A stretch of DNA of 64,000 nucleotides from Leifsonia sp. AG29 (GTDB taxonomy: Bacteria; Actinomycetota; Actinomycetes; Actinomycetales; Microbacteriaceae), in NCBI RefSeq assembly GCF_009765225.1, contig NZ_VMSF01000001.1:2852001-2916000 (forward strand), read 5' to 3'. The translations under genes and the position numbers were made by a program. The notes below the pieces were generated by a model. That model was given only the letters and a program-made list of their open reading frames with translations, was not told where the DNA came from and did no database searches. The stretch's first letter is position 1. Each line of letters starts with the position of its first letter. Positions 43,370-52,278 of the stretch are shown here, piece by piece.

Positions 43370-44344
43370 TCAGAGCTCCAGGACGAGACGCGGGCAGGCC
43401 GCACGCGAGACGCAGATCATCATCGCGGTGTTGGACGCCTGCTCCGCGGGGGTGAGCACCGAGTCCCGATGGTCGACGACGCCCTCGATCACCGGCGTCT
43501 CGCACGTCCCGCAGGTGCCCTCTCGGCACGAGGACAGCACCAGCGCTCCCGCCTCCTCGACGACCTCGAGCACCGAGCGGTCGGCGGGGACCGTCAGCGT
43601 GAGTCCGGACAGCTCCAGCTCGACCTCGAAGGCGACATCGGGTGCATGCTCCTTGACGGTCTTCGGCTCGAACCGTTCGCGGTGCAGCGTGTCGGCGGGC
43701 CAGCGCGCGCTCAGCGCCTCCACCTCGTCCACCATGCGCGTGGGCCCGCAGCAGTGCACGGGCACGCCGTCCGCCGCCGCAGCGGTCCAGGCGGCGAGAT
43801 CGAGTCGGCGGCCCTCGTCGGCGGCGAACACCTCCACCCGGTCCCCGTGGAGAGTGCTGAGCTCCCGCGCGAACGCCATCGTGGCCCGGGACCTCCCGGC
43901 GTAGGCGAGGCGCCAGTCGCGGCCCGCCGCCTCGGCAGCCGCGATCATCGGCAGGATCGGCGTGATGCCGATGCCGCCCGCCACGAACAGCACCGGGCCG
44001 TCGCCCCCGGCGAGGGCGAAGTGCGAGCGCGGACCCCGGATCACGAGCCGGTCGCCGACCGCGACCGCATCGTGAACGCGTGCCGAGCCGCCGCGGCCCT
44101 CGCGTTCACGCAGGACGCCGATGCGCCAGACGGAACGATCCGCGGGATCTCCGCACAGCGAGTACTGCCGCTCGAGGTTCTCGTGGGGCGTGGCGCCCGG
44201 CACGAGGACGACGTCGATGTGGGCGCCGGGGGTCCACTCCGGAAGGTCCGCTCCATCCGGACTACGCAGCTCCAGCAGGACGATGTCCTCCGCGGCGGGC
44301 GTCCGACGGGTGACGACGACCTCGAACTCCGCTTCCGCGATCAC
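43370..44344 (-). CDS. PDR/VanB-type oxidoreductase (FMN/FAD, NADH and 2Fe-2S domains)
   Basis: 324 residues. Flavin-binding RQYSLCG (about 60-66), NAD(P)-binding VLFVAGGIGITPILPMI (about 118-134), HCCGPTRMVDEV, and a C-terminal plant-type ferredoxin with CREGTCGTCE plus a distal Cys. Such reductases (phthalate dioxygenase reductase, VanB) feed electrons to Rieske oxygenases that demethylate or hydroxylate ring compounds. No Rieske oxygenase is in the window, so its partner is elsewhere or it serves an unusual acceptor. GTG start overlaps the XRE-cupin stop by 3 nt. Confidence 0.88.
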   Translation of the reverse strand: MIAEAEFEVVVTRRTPAAEDIVLLELRSPDGADLPEWTPGAHIDVVLVPGATPHENLERQYSLCGDPADRSVWRIGVLREREGRGGSARVHDAVAVGDRLVIRGPRSHFALAGGDGPVLFVAGGIGITPILPMIAAAEAAGRDWRLAYAGRSRATMAFARELSTLHGDRVEVFAADEGRRLDLAAWTAAAADGVPVHCCGPTRMVDEVEALSARWPADTLHRERFEPKTVKEHAPDVAFEVELELSGLTLTVPADRSVLEVVEEAGALVLSSCREGTCGTCETPVIEGVVDHRDSVLTPAEQASNTAMMICVSRAACPRLVLEL

Positions 44345-44985
44345 TCGTCCGCACCCTTCTGCTTGACCAGGAAGAGGTGATAGCCCTCCTCGTTGAGTGA
44401 GCTCCACCGGTGCGGAGTGCCGCCGTAGTAGTAGATGGAGTCACCCGCGTCGAGGACGAAGCGGCCCCGGTCGGCGAAGTCGACCAGGACGCTTCCGCGC
44501 ATCACGTAGATGAACTCGTCCTCGTCGTGCTCGTAGTAGTCGCCGGGGTCGGCGTTCGCGCCCACGAACTCCATCGGCTCGAACCCGCGTGCTCCGTGCG
44601 CCAGGAGCCGCGCCTCGCCTTCTGCGAACGCGCCGCGAACGCCCTCGCTGGCGCGCAGGATGTCGGGCCGGGTGTCGCCTGGCCGCCGTCGTTCCGCGTC
44701 CGCCGCAGCCAGCAGTTCGACCTGGCTGCTGCCCAGCGCGCGTGCGATCCGCTCGAGCGAGACCATGCTGGGCCGCGCATGACCCCGCTCGAGCTGGCTG
44801 AGGAACGGGTGCGACAGTCCGGTGAGCGCGGCGAGCTGGACGAGGGTCATCCCGTGCGCACGACGCAGCGTACGGATTCGCGACCCGATACGCGCCGCCT
44901 GCTCGTCGATGACGCGGGGGCCTGGGCCCGTGTCCGGCGCCTCGCCGTCCTGCGGTGTCGCTCGGTCGGTGGGTCGGTTCGGCAT
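44341..44985 (-). CDS. XRE-cupin transcriptional regulator
   Basis: 214 residues. Helix-turn-helix at about 35-90 (RIRTLRRAHGMTLVQLAALT, LSHPFLSQLERGHARPSMVS) and a C-terminal cupin sensor (EHDEDEFIYVMRGSVLVDFA, FVLDAGDSIYYYGGTPHRWS). PuuR/SutR-like regulators of this design sense small nitrogen compounds. It is divergent from the deaminase/transporter operon across an ATGTTGA-N5-TCAACAT palindrome and is the best candidate to bind it and the copy before the Mo-hydroxylase operon. ATG 44985 has AGGGAGGAAG about 10 nt upstream. Confidence 0.9.
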   Translation of the reverse strand: MPNRPTDRATPQDGEAPDTGPGPRVIDEQAARIGSRIRTLRRAHGMTLVQLAALTGLSHPFLSQLERGHARPSMVSLERIARALGSSQVELLAAADAERRRPGDTRPDILRASEGVRGAFAEGEARLLAHGARGFEPMEFVGANADPGDYYEHDEDEFIYVMRGSVLVDFADRGRFVLDAGDSIYYYGGTPHRWSSLNEEGYHLFLVKQKGADE

Positions 44986-45096
44986 GGGGTTCAACTTCCT
45001 CCCTCGGTGCTCCGCGCCGGGCGCGGCGCGACTGGCAATTAACAATCGGAAATGACTGCGTTACGTGCGGGAAACGCGCCGTGCGTAGATTCCTAG

Positions 45097-45115
45097 ATGT
45101 TGAGGGCATCAACAT
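45097..45115. promoter_or_regulatory. Operator ATGTTGA-N5-TCAACAT, copy 2
   Basis: A perfect 7-5-7 inverted repeat (spacer GGGCA), 70 nt before the deaminase start and 110 nt before the XRE-cupin start. Half-sites are identical to those at 37326-37344, whose spacer is ATGGA. Confidence 0.8.
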
Positions 45116-45185
45116 TCTGCCACGATCGTTCCGCCGTCGCGACGATCGGCTCCCGGGCCGCTGATACCGCGAAGGAGGTCCCCCC

Positions 45186-46451
45186 GTGACCACGCAACTC
45201 CCCCGGACCCTGACCCTGCTGCGCAACGCCACACTCCCGAGCGGGGCGGTCGTGGATGTCCGCATCGAGGACGGCGTCGTGCTCTCGGTCGACCCGGCTC
45301 AGGGAGGACCGACCGACGACGCGGCCGACGACGAGACGCTGGACCTGACCGGCCATGTGCTCCTCACGGCACCCGCGGAACCGCACGCCCACCTGGACAA
45401 GGCGCGCTCCTGGGACCTGATCCGGCCGCCGATGGGCGACCTGCGGTCCGCCATCGACTCCTGGATGGAGTATGCGGCGACCATGTCGGTCGAGAGCGTC
45501 GCCGACCGCGCCCGCACCCAGGCGCTGGCGATGCTCTCCAACGGCACCACCGCGATCCGCTGCCACGTCGACGTCCTCGTCGGCCCCGAGCCGCTGCGCG
45601 GGGCGGAGGCGCTGGTGCAGGTGCGCGACGAACTGGCCGGGCTCATCGACATCGAGCTGGTCGCGCTCGCCGGCCCTCTCTCGGCCGATGAGGACCTGGA
45701 GGCGGTGCTCGACCTCGGCGTCGACCTGGTGGGAGGCGCGCCTCACCTGGCCCCGGATCCCAGCGCCGATCTCGCGCGGCTGCTGGCCATGGCGGAACGG
45801 CGCGGTATCGGCGTGGACCTCCACACCGACGAGAACCTCGACGGTGCGGTCACCCTCACGCAGTACGCGCGTGCGGTGCGGTCGTGGCCCGCGGGCACCT
45901 CGCTCTCCGCGGGGCACTGCGTCCGCCTCGGCACACTCGAGGCCGCCGAGCTCGCGCCGGTCATCGCCGAGGTGCTGGCCAGCGACATCGGGATCGTGAC
46001 ACTCCCGATCACCAACCTCTACCTCCAGGGCTGGGAGCGCGAGCACTCGGTCCCGCGCGGCCTGACGGCGCTGCGCCCCCTCCTCGACGCGGGCGTGCGG
46101 GTGGGCGCCGGCGCCGACAACGTCCAGGACCCATTCAACCCCGTCGGCCGAAGCGACGCGCTGGAGACCGCGAGCCTGCTCGTCACCGCGGGGCACCTCA
46201 CCCTCGACGAGGCGTATGCCGCGGTCAGCGACGGCGCGCGGTCGGTGATGCACCTCCCGCCAGCCGGAGCCACTCCGGGGGCGCGCGCCGAATTCCTCGC
46301 CGTGCGCGCCGCCACCCTCGCCGACGCCATCGCCAACGCTCCCGCCGACCGCTTCGTGATCCACGCCGGCCGGCTGGTCGCGCACAGCGAAACGCGACGC
46401 ACCGTCGCCGCGCCCCTCACCGCTCCATCGCTCCTTCTCGAAACGAGGTGA
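45186..46451 (+). CDS. Cytosine deaminase-like amidohydrolase
   Basis: 421 residues. Amidohydrolase barrel: PHAHLDKARS (metal HxH, about 60-70), HVDVLVGPEP, DLHTDENLDG (His and Glu), SAGHCVRLG (His) and GAGADNVQDPFNP (Asp). This is the CodA-like pattern, which also covers isoguanine, creatinine-derived and triazine amidohydrolases, so deamination or ring opening of an N-heterocycle is expected but not the exact substrate. The GTG start has GAAGGAGG upstream. It heads a long operon with its own importer. Confidence 0.85.
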   Translation: MTTQLPRTLTLLRNATLPSGAVVDVRIEDGVVLSVDPAQGGPTDDAADDETLDLTGHVLLTAPAEPHAHLDKARSWDLIRPPMGDLRSAIDSWMEYAATMSVESVADRARTQALAMLSNGTTAIRCHVDVLVGPEPLRGAEALVQVRDELAGLIDIELVALAGPLSADEDLEAVLDLGVDLVGGAPHLAPDPSADLARLLAMAERRGIGVDLHTDENLDGAVTLTQYARAVRSWPAGTSLSAGHCVRLGTLEAAELAPVIAEVLASDIGIVTLPITNLYLQGWEREHSVPRGLTALRPLLDAGVRVGAGADNVQDPFNPVGRSDALETASLLVTAGHLTLDEAYAAVSDGARSVMHLPPAGATPGARAEFLAVRAATLADAIANAPADRFVIHAGRLVAHSETRRTVAAPLTAPSLLLETR

Positions 46452-46459
46452 CCGGTCGC

Positions 46460-47230
46460 ATGACCCTCACAGAATCGCCCGCACCACCTACGACGACGGC
46501 CCCCCTGCTGGACTTCCGCAACGTCGAGATGACGTTCCCGAACGGCACGGTCGCCCTCCGCGGCGTCGACCTGTCCGTCTCCCGCGGTGAGTTCGTCAGC
46601 GTGGTCGGCCCGTCCGGCTGCGGCAAGAGCACCCTGCTGCGGATCGCGTCCGGACTGGAGTCCGCGTCCGACGGCACGGCCGAACTCCGCACCGACCGCA
46701 TCGGCTACGTGTTCCAGGACGCGACCCTCCTGCCGTGGCGCACCGTCAACGCGAATGTGCAGCTGCTCGCGGAACTCGGCGGCGTCCCGCGCGCCGAGCG
46801 TGCGGTCAAGGCCGCGAAGGCCATCGAGCTGGTCGGACTGAAAGGATTCGAGAAGCACCTGCCCAAGCAGCTCTCCGGCGGCATGCGGATGCGCACCTCG
46901 CTGGCGCGCTCGCTCACCCTCGACCCCGAGCTGTTCCTGTTCGACGAGCCGTTCGGCGCACTCGACGAAATCACCCGCGAGCGCCTGAACGATGAGCTTC
47001 TGCGGCTCTTCGCCGAGCAGCAGTTCGCCGGGCTGTTCATCACGCATTCCGTGTCGGAGGCGGTGTACCTCTCCACCAAGGTCGTCGTCATGTCCGGCCG
47101 TCCCGGGTCGATCGTCACCACCTTCGACGTGCCGTTCCCGATGCCGCGCGACCCGGACATCCGGTTCACCCCCGAGTTCGCCGACCTCGTCGGACAGGTA
47201 TCGCATTCCCTCAGAGAAGGGCACAACTGA
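46460..47230 (+). CDS. ABC transporter ATP-binding protein, NitT/TauT type
   Basis: 256 residues. Walker A GPSGCGKST, Q-loop VFQDATLLPW, signature QLSGGMRMR, Walker B LFLFDEPFGALD and switch His in LFITHSVSEAV. This combination (FQDATLLPW, DEPFGALD) is typical of nitrate/taurine/thiamine-pyrimidine/riboflavin-type importers. It energises the permease encoded next, whose start overlaps its stop by one base. Confidence 0.93.
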   Translation: MTLTESPAPPTTTAPLLDFRNVEMTFPNGTVALRGVDLSVSRGEFVSVVGPSGCGKSTLLRIASGLESASDGTAELRTDRIGYVFQDATLLPWRTVNANVQLLAELGGVPRAERAVKAAKAIELVGLKGFEKHLPKQLSGGMRMRTSLARSLTLDPELFLFDEPFGALDEITRERLNDELLRLFAEQQFAGLFITHSVSEAVYLSTKVVVMSGRPGSIVTTFDVPFPMPRDPDIRFTPEFADLVGQVSHSLREGHN

Positions 47231-48114
47231 TGACGAACGTCACAGAGACCCTGGGCGCACCGGCGGAGACCGCCGCCGCTCAGGCCGCATCCGCGGAGAC
47301 GAGCCAGCGCGCCGCCCGGGAGACCCGGATGCGCCGGTCTTACACATCGCTCCAGTGGTGGCAGCCGCTCGCGGTGCTCATCGTCCTCGTCGGGCTCTGG
47401 TACGCCGCGGCCGCGTATTACGCATCCCAGCAGCTCGCCTTCCTGGTGCCGTATCCGCACCTGGTCCTGGTGTCGATGTTCGCCGATCCGTTCTTCACGC
47501 CGCAACTGGTCTCGAACCTCCTGAACTCGACGGTCGTCGCGCTCACGGGACTGTCGGTCGCCATCGTGATCGGCGTCGCGTGGGCGGTACTCATGTCGCA
47601 GGCCAAGTGGATCGAGCGCTCCCTGTACCCGTACGCGGTCATCCTGCAGTGCATCCCGATCCTCGCCCTGGTGCCACTGATCGGTGCTCTGTTCGGCTAC
47701 GAGTTCCTCTCCCGGGTGATCGTCACCGTGATGATCTCGATCTTTCCGATGGTCTCAAACACGCTGTTCGGTCTGCAGTCGGCCGACCGCGGCCAGCGCG
47801 AGCTGTTCCAGCTGCAGGGCGCCGGGCGGTGGACGCGACTGACGAAGTTGCAGTTCCCGGCTGCGCTGCCGTCGATCTTCGTCGGCCTGCGCACGGCGGC
47901 CGGCCTCTCGGTCATCGGCGCGATCGTCGGCGACCAGTTCTTCCAGCGCGGCACTCCGGGCCTCGGTGTGCTCATCCAGGTGTCGACGTCCCGGTTGAAC
48001 GGGCCGGGCACGTTCGCCGCGATCATCACGGCCTCGCTCCTCGGCGTCGCCGTGTTCCTCCTCTTCGGCCTGCTCGGAAAGCTGGCCGTTGGCAAGTGGT
48101 ACGACTTCGGCTGA
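47230..48114 (+). CDS. ABC transporter permease, NitT/TauT type
   Basis: 294 residues. A polar N-tail (~40 residues) precedes about six helices. The EAA-like cytoplasmic loop is ELFQLQGAGRWTRLTKLQFP (about 192-211), matching nitrate/sulfonate permeases. Forms a homodimeric channel with the adjacent ATPase. Confidence 0.9.
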   Translation: MTNVTETLGAPAETAAAQAASAETSQRAARETRMRRSYTSLQWWQPLAVLIVLVGLWYAAAAYYASQQLAFLVPYPHLVLVSMFADPFFTPQLVSNLLNSTVVALTGLSVAIVIGVAWAVLMSQAKWIERSLYPYAVILQCIPILALVPLIGALFGYEFLSRVIVTVMISIFPMVSNTLFGLQSADRGQRELFQLQGAGRWTRLTKLQFPAALPSIFVGLRTAAGLSVIGAIVGDQFFQRGTPGLGVLIQVSTSRLNGPGTFAAIITASLLGVAVFLLFGLLGKLAVGKWYDFG

Positions 48115-48172
48115 TCCGGCCGGTCGCGACCCCCCACCCCCTGCACCACCCCCTGTATCGAACGGAGTCCTG

Positions 48173-49348
48173 ATGCACCGAACAGCACGACGCTCCACCC
48201 TGACCGGAGGTGTGATCGTCGCCGCGGCGGTCGCCCTGACCGCCTGTGCCGGTGGCGGCGCGGCCGACGAGCCCTCGTCGACCTCGACCGCCGCGGCCGT
48301 CGACCTCTCCGGCGTCTGCCCGGCGACCGTCACCATCCAGACCGACTGGAACCCGGAGGCCGACCACGGCCACCTGTACCAGCTGCTCGGACCGAACCCG
48401 AGCATCGATGCGAACCAGAAGTCGGTGAGCGGCGACCTGTACTCGCAGGGCAAGCCCACCGGGGTCAAGGTCGAGATCCGCTCCGGCGGCCCGGCCATCG
48501 GTTACCAGACGGTCAGCTCGCAGATGTACAAGGACAAGAGCATCACGCTCGGCTACGTCACCACAGATGAAGCGGTGCAGCTGTCCAACAGCCTCCCGAC
48601 CACCGCGGTCTTCGCCGAGAACGACATCTCGCCCCAGATGATCATGTGGGACCCGAAGACCTACCCGGACGTGAAGACCGTCAAGGACCTGGGTGCGGCC
48701 CTCCAGAAGGACGGCGGAGTGGTGCGCTACTTCAACGGCGCCGCCTACATGGCCTACCTCCAGGGCGCGGGAATCCTCCCCGAGTCCGTGACCGACGGCA
48801 GCTACGACGGCACCCCGGCCAAATTCGTGACTGCGAAGGGCAGGGACGGCCAGCAGGGATTCGCCACCGCCGAGCCGTACATCTACGAGCACGAGGTGTC
48901 CGCCTGGGGCAAGCCGGTGAAGTTCCAGCTCGTCAACGACACGGGTTACCCCATCTACCCGGAGGCGATGTCGGTGCGTACCGGCGACCTCGAGAAGCTG
49001 ACCCCCTGCCTCAAGAAGCTGGTGCCGGTCCTGCAGCAGGCGGATGTGGACTACATCCACAACCCGTCCGCGACGAACAAGCTGATCGTCCAGCTCGTGA
49101 ACACCTACAACAACGGCTGGGTATACGACGAGCAGGTCGCCGACTTCGGCGTCTCCCAGATGAAGAAGCTGAAGATCGCCACCAACGGCTCCAACAGCTA
49201 CGTCGGCGATTTCGACGAGACCCGCGTGCAGAAGGTGATCGACATCTCCACCCCGATCTTCACGAAGTCGGGATCGACGCCGAAGGCGGGCCTCAAGCCC
49301 TCCGACCTCTACACCAACGAGTTCCTCGACACGTCGATCGGATTCTGA
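48173..49348 (+). CDS. ABC transporter substrate-binding lipoprotein, NMT1/THI5-like
   Basis: 391 residues. The signal peptide ends in a lipobox LTAC (Cys25), followed by an Ala/Ser/Thr linker. VTIQTDWNPEADHGHLYQLL and GPAIGYQTVSSQMYKDKSIT are typical of NMT1/THI5-like binding proteins that carry pyrimidines, flavin-like or other heterocycles. TDEAVQLSNSLPTTAVFAEN is also in the family pattern. It supplies the substrate for the operon's catabolic enzymes. ACGGAG precedes the ATG; a C-rich 58 nt spacer separates it from the permease gene. Confidence 0.88.
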   Translation: MHRTARRSTLTGGVIVAAAVALTACAGGGAADEPSSTSTAAAVDLSGVCPATVTIQTDWNPEADHGHLYQLLGPNPSIDANQKSVSGDLYSQGKPTGVKVEIRSGGPAIGYQTVSSQMYKDKSITLGYVTTDEAVQLSNSLPTTAVFAENDISPQMIMWDPKTYPDVKTVKDLGAALQKDGGVVRYFNGAAYMAYLQGAGILPESVTDGSYDGTPAKFVTAKGRDGQQGFATAEPYIYEHEVSAWGKPVKFQLVNDTGYPIYPEAMSVRTGDLEKLTPCLKKLVPVLQQADVDYIHNPSATNKLIVQLVNTYNNGWVYDEQVADFGVSQMKKLKIATNGSNSYVGDFDETRVQKVIDISTPIFTKSGSTPKAGLKPSDLYTNEFLDTSIGF

Positions 49349-49352
49349 CGCC

Positions 49353-50117
49353 ATGAGCACCCCACCGGTGACGGCGACGGCCGCACGACTGACCGGCAAG
49401 CGCGCCGTCGTCACCGGTGGGGCGCGCGGGATCGGGGCGGCCATCGTCCGTCGGCTCGCCGCCGAAGGCGCGACGGTCGCCCTGCTCGACCTCCTCTCGG
49501 ACCCGGGCGAGACGGTCGCCGCCGACGTCGGCGGCCGTTTCGTCCCGGTCGACCTCTCCGACACGGAGGCCACTCGGGCCGGGCTCGCCGACGCGATGGA
49601 CGACTTGGGCGGCATCGACATCCTCGTCAACAATGCGGGCATCCTGCGCTTCTCGCCGCTGCTGGAGATCCCTGTGGAGGACTGGGACCTCATGTTCGCC
49701 ATCAACACCCGGCCCATGCTCGTCACCACCCAGGTCGCCGCCCGCCGGATGATCCGGGACGGCGGCGCGGGCACGATCATCAACCTCGCCAGCATGGCGG
49801 GAAAGGCCGGCGGCGCCGGACAGGCGCACTACGCCGCGTCGAAAGCCGCCGTCATCGCCCTCACCCGGGTGACCGCGCTGGAGCTGGGGTGCCATGGGAT
49901 CACCGCCAACTGCCTCTGCCCCGGCTACGTGCTGACCGAGATGGGCGCGGACACCCGGACCAGTGAGGATATGGAGCTCTGGTCCTCCTACTCCCCGCTC
50001 GGCCGGCTCGGCGAACCCGACGACGTCTCCGCCGTCGCCGCTTTCCTGGCGTCCCCGGACGCCGCCTACCTCACCGGCCAAGCGTTCAACGTCACCGGCG
50101 GAATGGTGATGCATTGA
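49353..50117 (+). CDS. Short-chain dehydrogenase/reductase
   Basis: 254 residues, classical SDR: TGGARGIG (about 22-29), NNAG (about 90), Ser in INLASMAGKAGG, Tyr-x3-Lys in YAASKAAV (about 153-157), and FNVTGGMVMH at the C-terminus. Asp in ALLDLLSD after beta-2 suggests NAD+. Within the importer operon it likely oxidises or reduces a hydroxyl/keto group of the imported compound or its side chain. Confidence 0.9.
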   Translation: MSTPPVTATAARLTGKRAVVTGGARGIGAAIVRRLAAEGATVALLDLLSDPGETVAADVGGRFVPVDLSDTEATRAGLADAMDDLGGIDILVNNAGILRFSPLLEIPVEDWDLMFAINTRPMLVTTQVAARRMIRDGGAGTIINLASMAGKAGGAGQAHYAASKAAVIALTRVTALELGCHGITANCLCPGYVLTEMGADTRTSEDMELWSSYSPLGRLGEPDDVSAVAAFLASPDAAYLTGQAFNVTGGMVMH

Positions 50118-50140
50118 CCACTCGAACGACAGGACCACGA

Positions 50141-51484
50141 ATGAACGACACCACCTCCATCGCCCCCGCCATCGCGCCGGACGTCGCCGCACTCGAGGAG
50201 GAGTTGCGCGCGCTTCTCGGCGATCGGGGCGTCGCCTCCGACCTCGCAGCGAGGGAGAAGGCCTCCATCGACGGCTCGCACCTCTCCCCCGTGATCAGCT
50301 CCAAACTCCCGCTCGGCCTGGCCGACCTCGTCGCCTTCCCGTCGACCGCGGAGGAGATCGCCCTCGTGGTCGGTGCGGCCGTGCGGCACGGCGTGCCGAT
50401 CACCCCGCGCGGCAAGGGTACGGGCAACTACGGCCAGGGCATCCCGATGCAGGGCGGCCTGGTGCTCGACACGTCCCGGGCGCGCACGATCCTCGAGGTA
50501 GGAGACGGCTTCATCACCGCCGAGGCGGGAGCCACGATGGTGGCGCTCGAGCAGGCCGCGAACAAGGCCGGCCAGCAGATCCTGATGTACCCGTCGACGG
50601 CACAGTCGACCATCGGCGGCTTCCTGTCCGGCGGGTCGGGCGGCACGGGATCGATCAAGCACGGGATGCTGCACACGGGCTTCGCGCTCGCGCTCGATGT
50701 CGTCCATGCCGTCCCCGACGCCGAACTTGTCCACGTCGAGGGTGAGGAGGCCGAGCCGTACATCCACAATTACGGGACGGCCGGGATCATCGCCCGCGCG
50801 ACGGTCAAGCTGGAGCCGCTGCAGGAATGGCGCGGATTCTTCGCGAGCTTCGACGACTTCAGGCAGGCGTTGTCCGTGATCCGGGAGTTCGCCGAACTCG
50901 AACCGACGCCGCGTCTGGTCTCCGCCGATCTCCCCACCTTGGCAAACGCCCTGCCCACTGATCCTGCGATACCGGCCGACCGCGCCAGCCTCCGGGCGAT
51001 CCTCGACATCGCGTCGATCGACGACGCCACCGCTCTCGTCGAGAGCGCAGGCGGCCGCGTGGAGGACGTCCGCGACGGTGCCCAGGCGACCATGAAGATC
51101 AGCATGATCTCCTACAACCACCCGATCGAGTGGCTGCAGAAGGCCTACCCCGGCACCTACTTCCACGTCGAAGTCTGGGGGGACGCACTGGTCGACCGGA
51201 TCGACGAGCTGCACGACGTGTATCCGGGCGGCATGCTGCACATCGAGGCCCAGCGCGGACGCCCCATCGGGATGATCGCCGGCGTCTACGAGAGCGAGGA
51301 GCAGGTGTACGCCGGCTTCGAGCGCCTCAACGAACTCGGAATCGGCTACCACAACCCCCATCAATGGTTCGTCGACTACCAACCGGAACGCACGGCCGAG
51401 CTGGCCGAGCGGACCGATCCGGCGGGCCTCCTGAACCCCGGCAAGCTCGAGCGTGCCGCGGTCGACACGGGCAGTCAGCTGTGA
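50141..51484 (+). CDS. FAD-linked oxidase (GlcD/VAO type)
   Basis: 447 residues. PCMH-type FAD domain: VAFPSTAEEIALVVGAAVRH, ITPRGKGTGNYGQGIPMQGG, STIGGFLSGGSGGTGSIKHG; the FAD-linked C-terminal domain ends FVDYQPERTAELAERTDPAG then LLNPGKL. Members oxidise hydroxy acids or alcohols. The substrate is presumably the product made by the neighbouring SDR or amidohydrolases. AGGA lies before ATG 50141; the start of the creatininase gene overlaps its stop (GTGA). Confidence 0.88.
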   Translation: MNDTTSIAPAIAPDVAALEEELRALLGDRGVASDLAAREKASIDGSHLSPVISSKLPLGLADLVAFPSTAEEIALVVGAAVRHGVPITPRGKGTGNYGQGIPMQGGLVLDTSRARTILEVGDGFITAEAGATMVALEQAANKAGQQILMYPSTAQSTIGGFLSGGSGGTGSIKHGMLHTGFALALDVVHAVPDAELVHVEGEEAEPYIHNYGTAGIIARATVKLEPLQEWRGFFASFDDFRQALSVIREFAELEPTPRLVSADLPTLANALPTDPAIPADRASLRAILDIASIDDATALVESAGGRVEDVRDGAQATMKISMISYNHPIEWLQKAYPGTYFHVEVWGDALVDRIDELHDVYPGGMLHIEAQRGRPIGMIAGVYESEEQVYAGFERLNELGIGYHNPHQWFVDYQPERTAELAERTDPAGLLNPGKLERAAVDTGSQL

Positions 51485-52278
51485 GCGTCGCTCCGGGCCG
51501 CAAGCTGGCCGAGCTCTCCGGCCCGGCGGCCGCCGCGGCGCTCGGACCCGAATCCATCGTGGTCGTGCCGACGGGAGCGGTCGAACACCACGGCCCGCAT
51601 CTCCCCCTGCTCACCGACTACCTGCTTGCCGACGTGATCGGCAACGCGGCGGTCGAGCGGGCGGCGACGGAGGGGGTCGACGTGTGGATCCTGCCCACGC
51701 TCGCCTACACCAAGTCCGACGAGCACAGCTGGGCCCCCGGGACCATGTGGCTGCGCTGGGAAACCATGATGGAGACAGTCGTCGATCTGGGCCGCTCGAT
51801 CGCGGCGACGGGTGCGACCCGCATGGTCTTCCTGAACGGGCACGGCGGAAACGTCGCGCTCCTGCAGGTGGCGCTGCGGGAGATCCGCCGGCGGTTCGGG
51901 CTGCGCACCTTCCTCATGCCGTCGCTCGTGAACACCCCGTCACCGGACGGCCGCGGCGCCGACGAGCGCGGGCTCGGCATCCACGGCGGCACGACGGAGA
52001 CCTCGGTGCTGTTGCACATCCGTCCCGACCTGGTCGACCTGTCGCTCGCAGACCGTTGGGTTCCGGAGCACATCGCCGACTTCCAGTACATCGGCTTCAA
52101 CGGCATGCCCGTCAGCTTCGGCTGGCTCAGCGACGACTTCGGGCCGGCCGGGGTCGTCGGAGACGCGCTTCAGGCGGACGCGGCATACGGCGCTCTGCTG
52201 TTCGAGCACTCGGTCGGGCAGGCGGTCGCGTCGCTGAAGGAGATCGCGGCGTTCCACCCCACGGAGCCTCCGGCGTGA
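51481..52278 (+). CDS. Creatininase-family amidohydrolase
   Basis: 265 residues. Metal site residues are in GAVEHHGPHLPLLTDYL (Glu, His, Asp), then FLNGHGGNVALLQVALREIR and GIHGGTTETSVLLHI. The family opens cyclic amides: creatinine, FAPy intermediates, or inosose derivatives. The placement after an oxidase suggests hydrolysis of a lactam or amide made from the imported heterocycle. GTG start overlaps the oxidase stop. Confidence 0.9.
   Translation: MSVAPGRKLAELSGPAAAAALGPESIVVVPTGAVEHHGPHLPLLTDYLLADVIGNAAVERAATEGVDVWILPTLAYTKSDEHSWAPGTMWLRWETMMETVVDLGRSIAATGATRMVFLNGHGGNVALLQVALREIRRRFGLRTFLMPSLVNTPSPDGRGADERGLGIHGGTTETSVLLHIRPDLVDLSLADRWVPEHIADFQYIGFNGMPVSFGWLSDDFGPAGVVGDALQADAAYGALLFEHSVGQAVASLKEIAAFHPTEPPA

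Noticed and set aside
48128-48153. C-rich tract between the ABC permease and binding-protein genes, possible G-quadruplex on the minus strand
   Set aside because: Only three runs of three or more G, with long loops; no fourth run, so not a convincing quadruplex.
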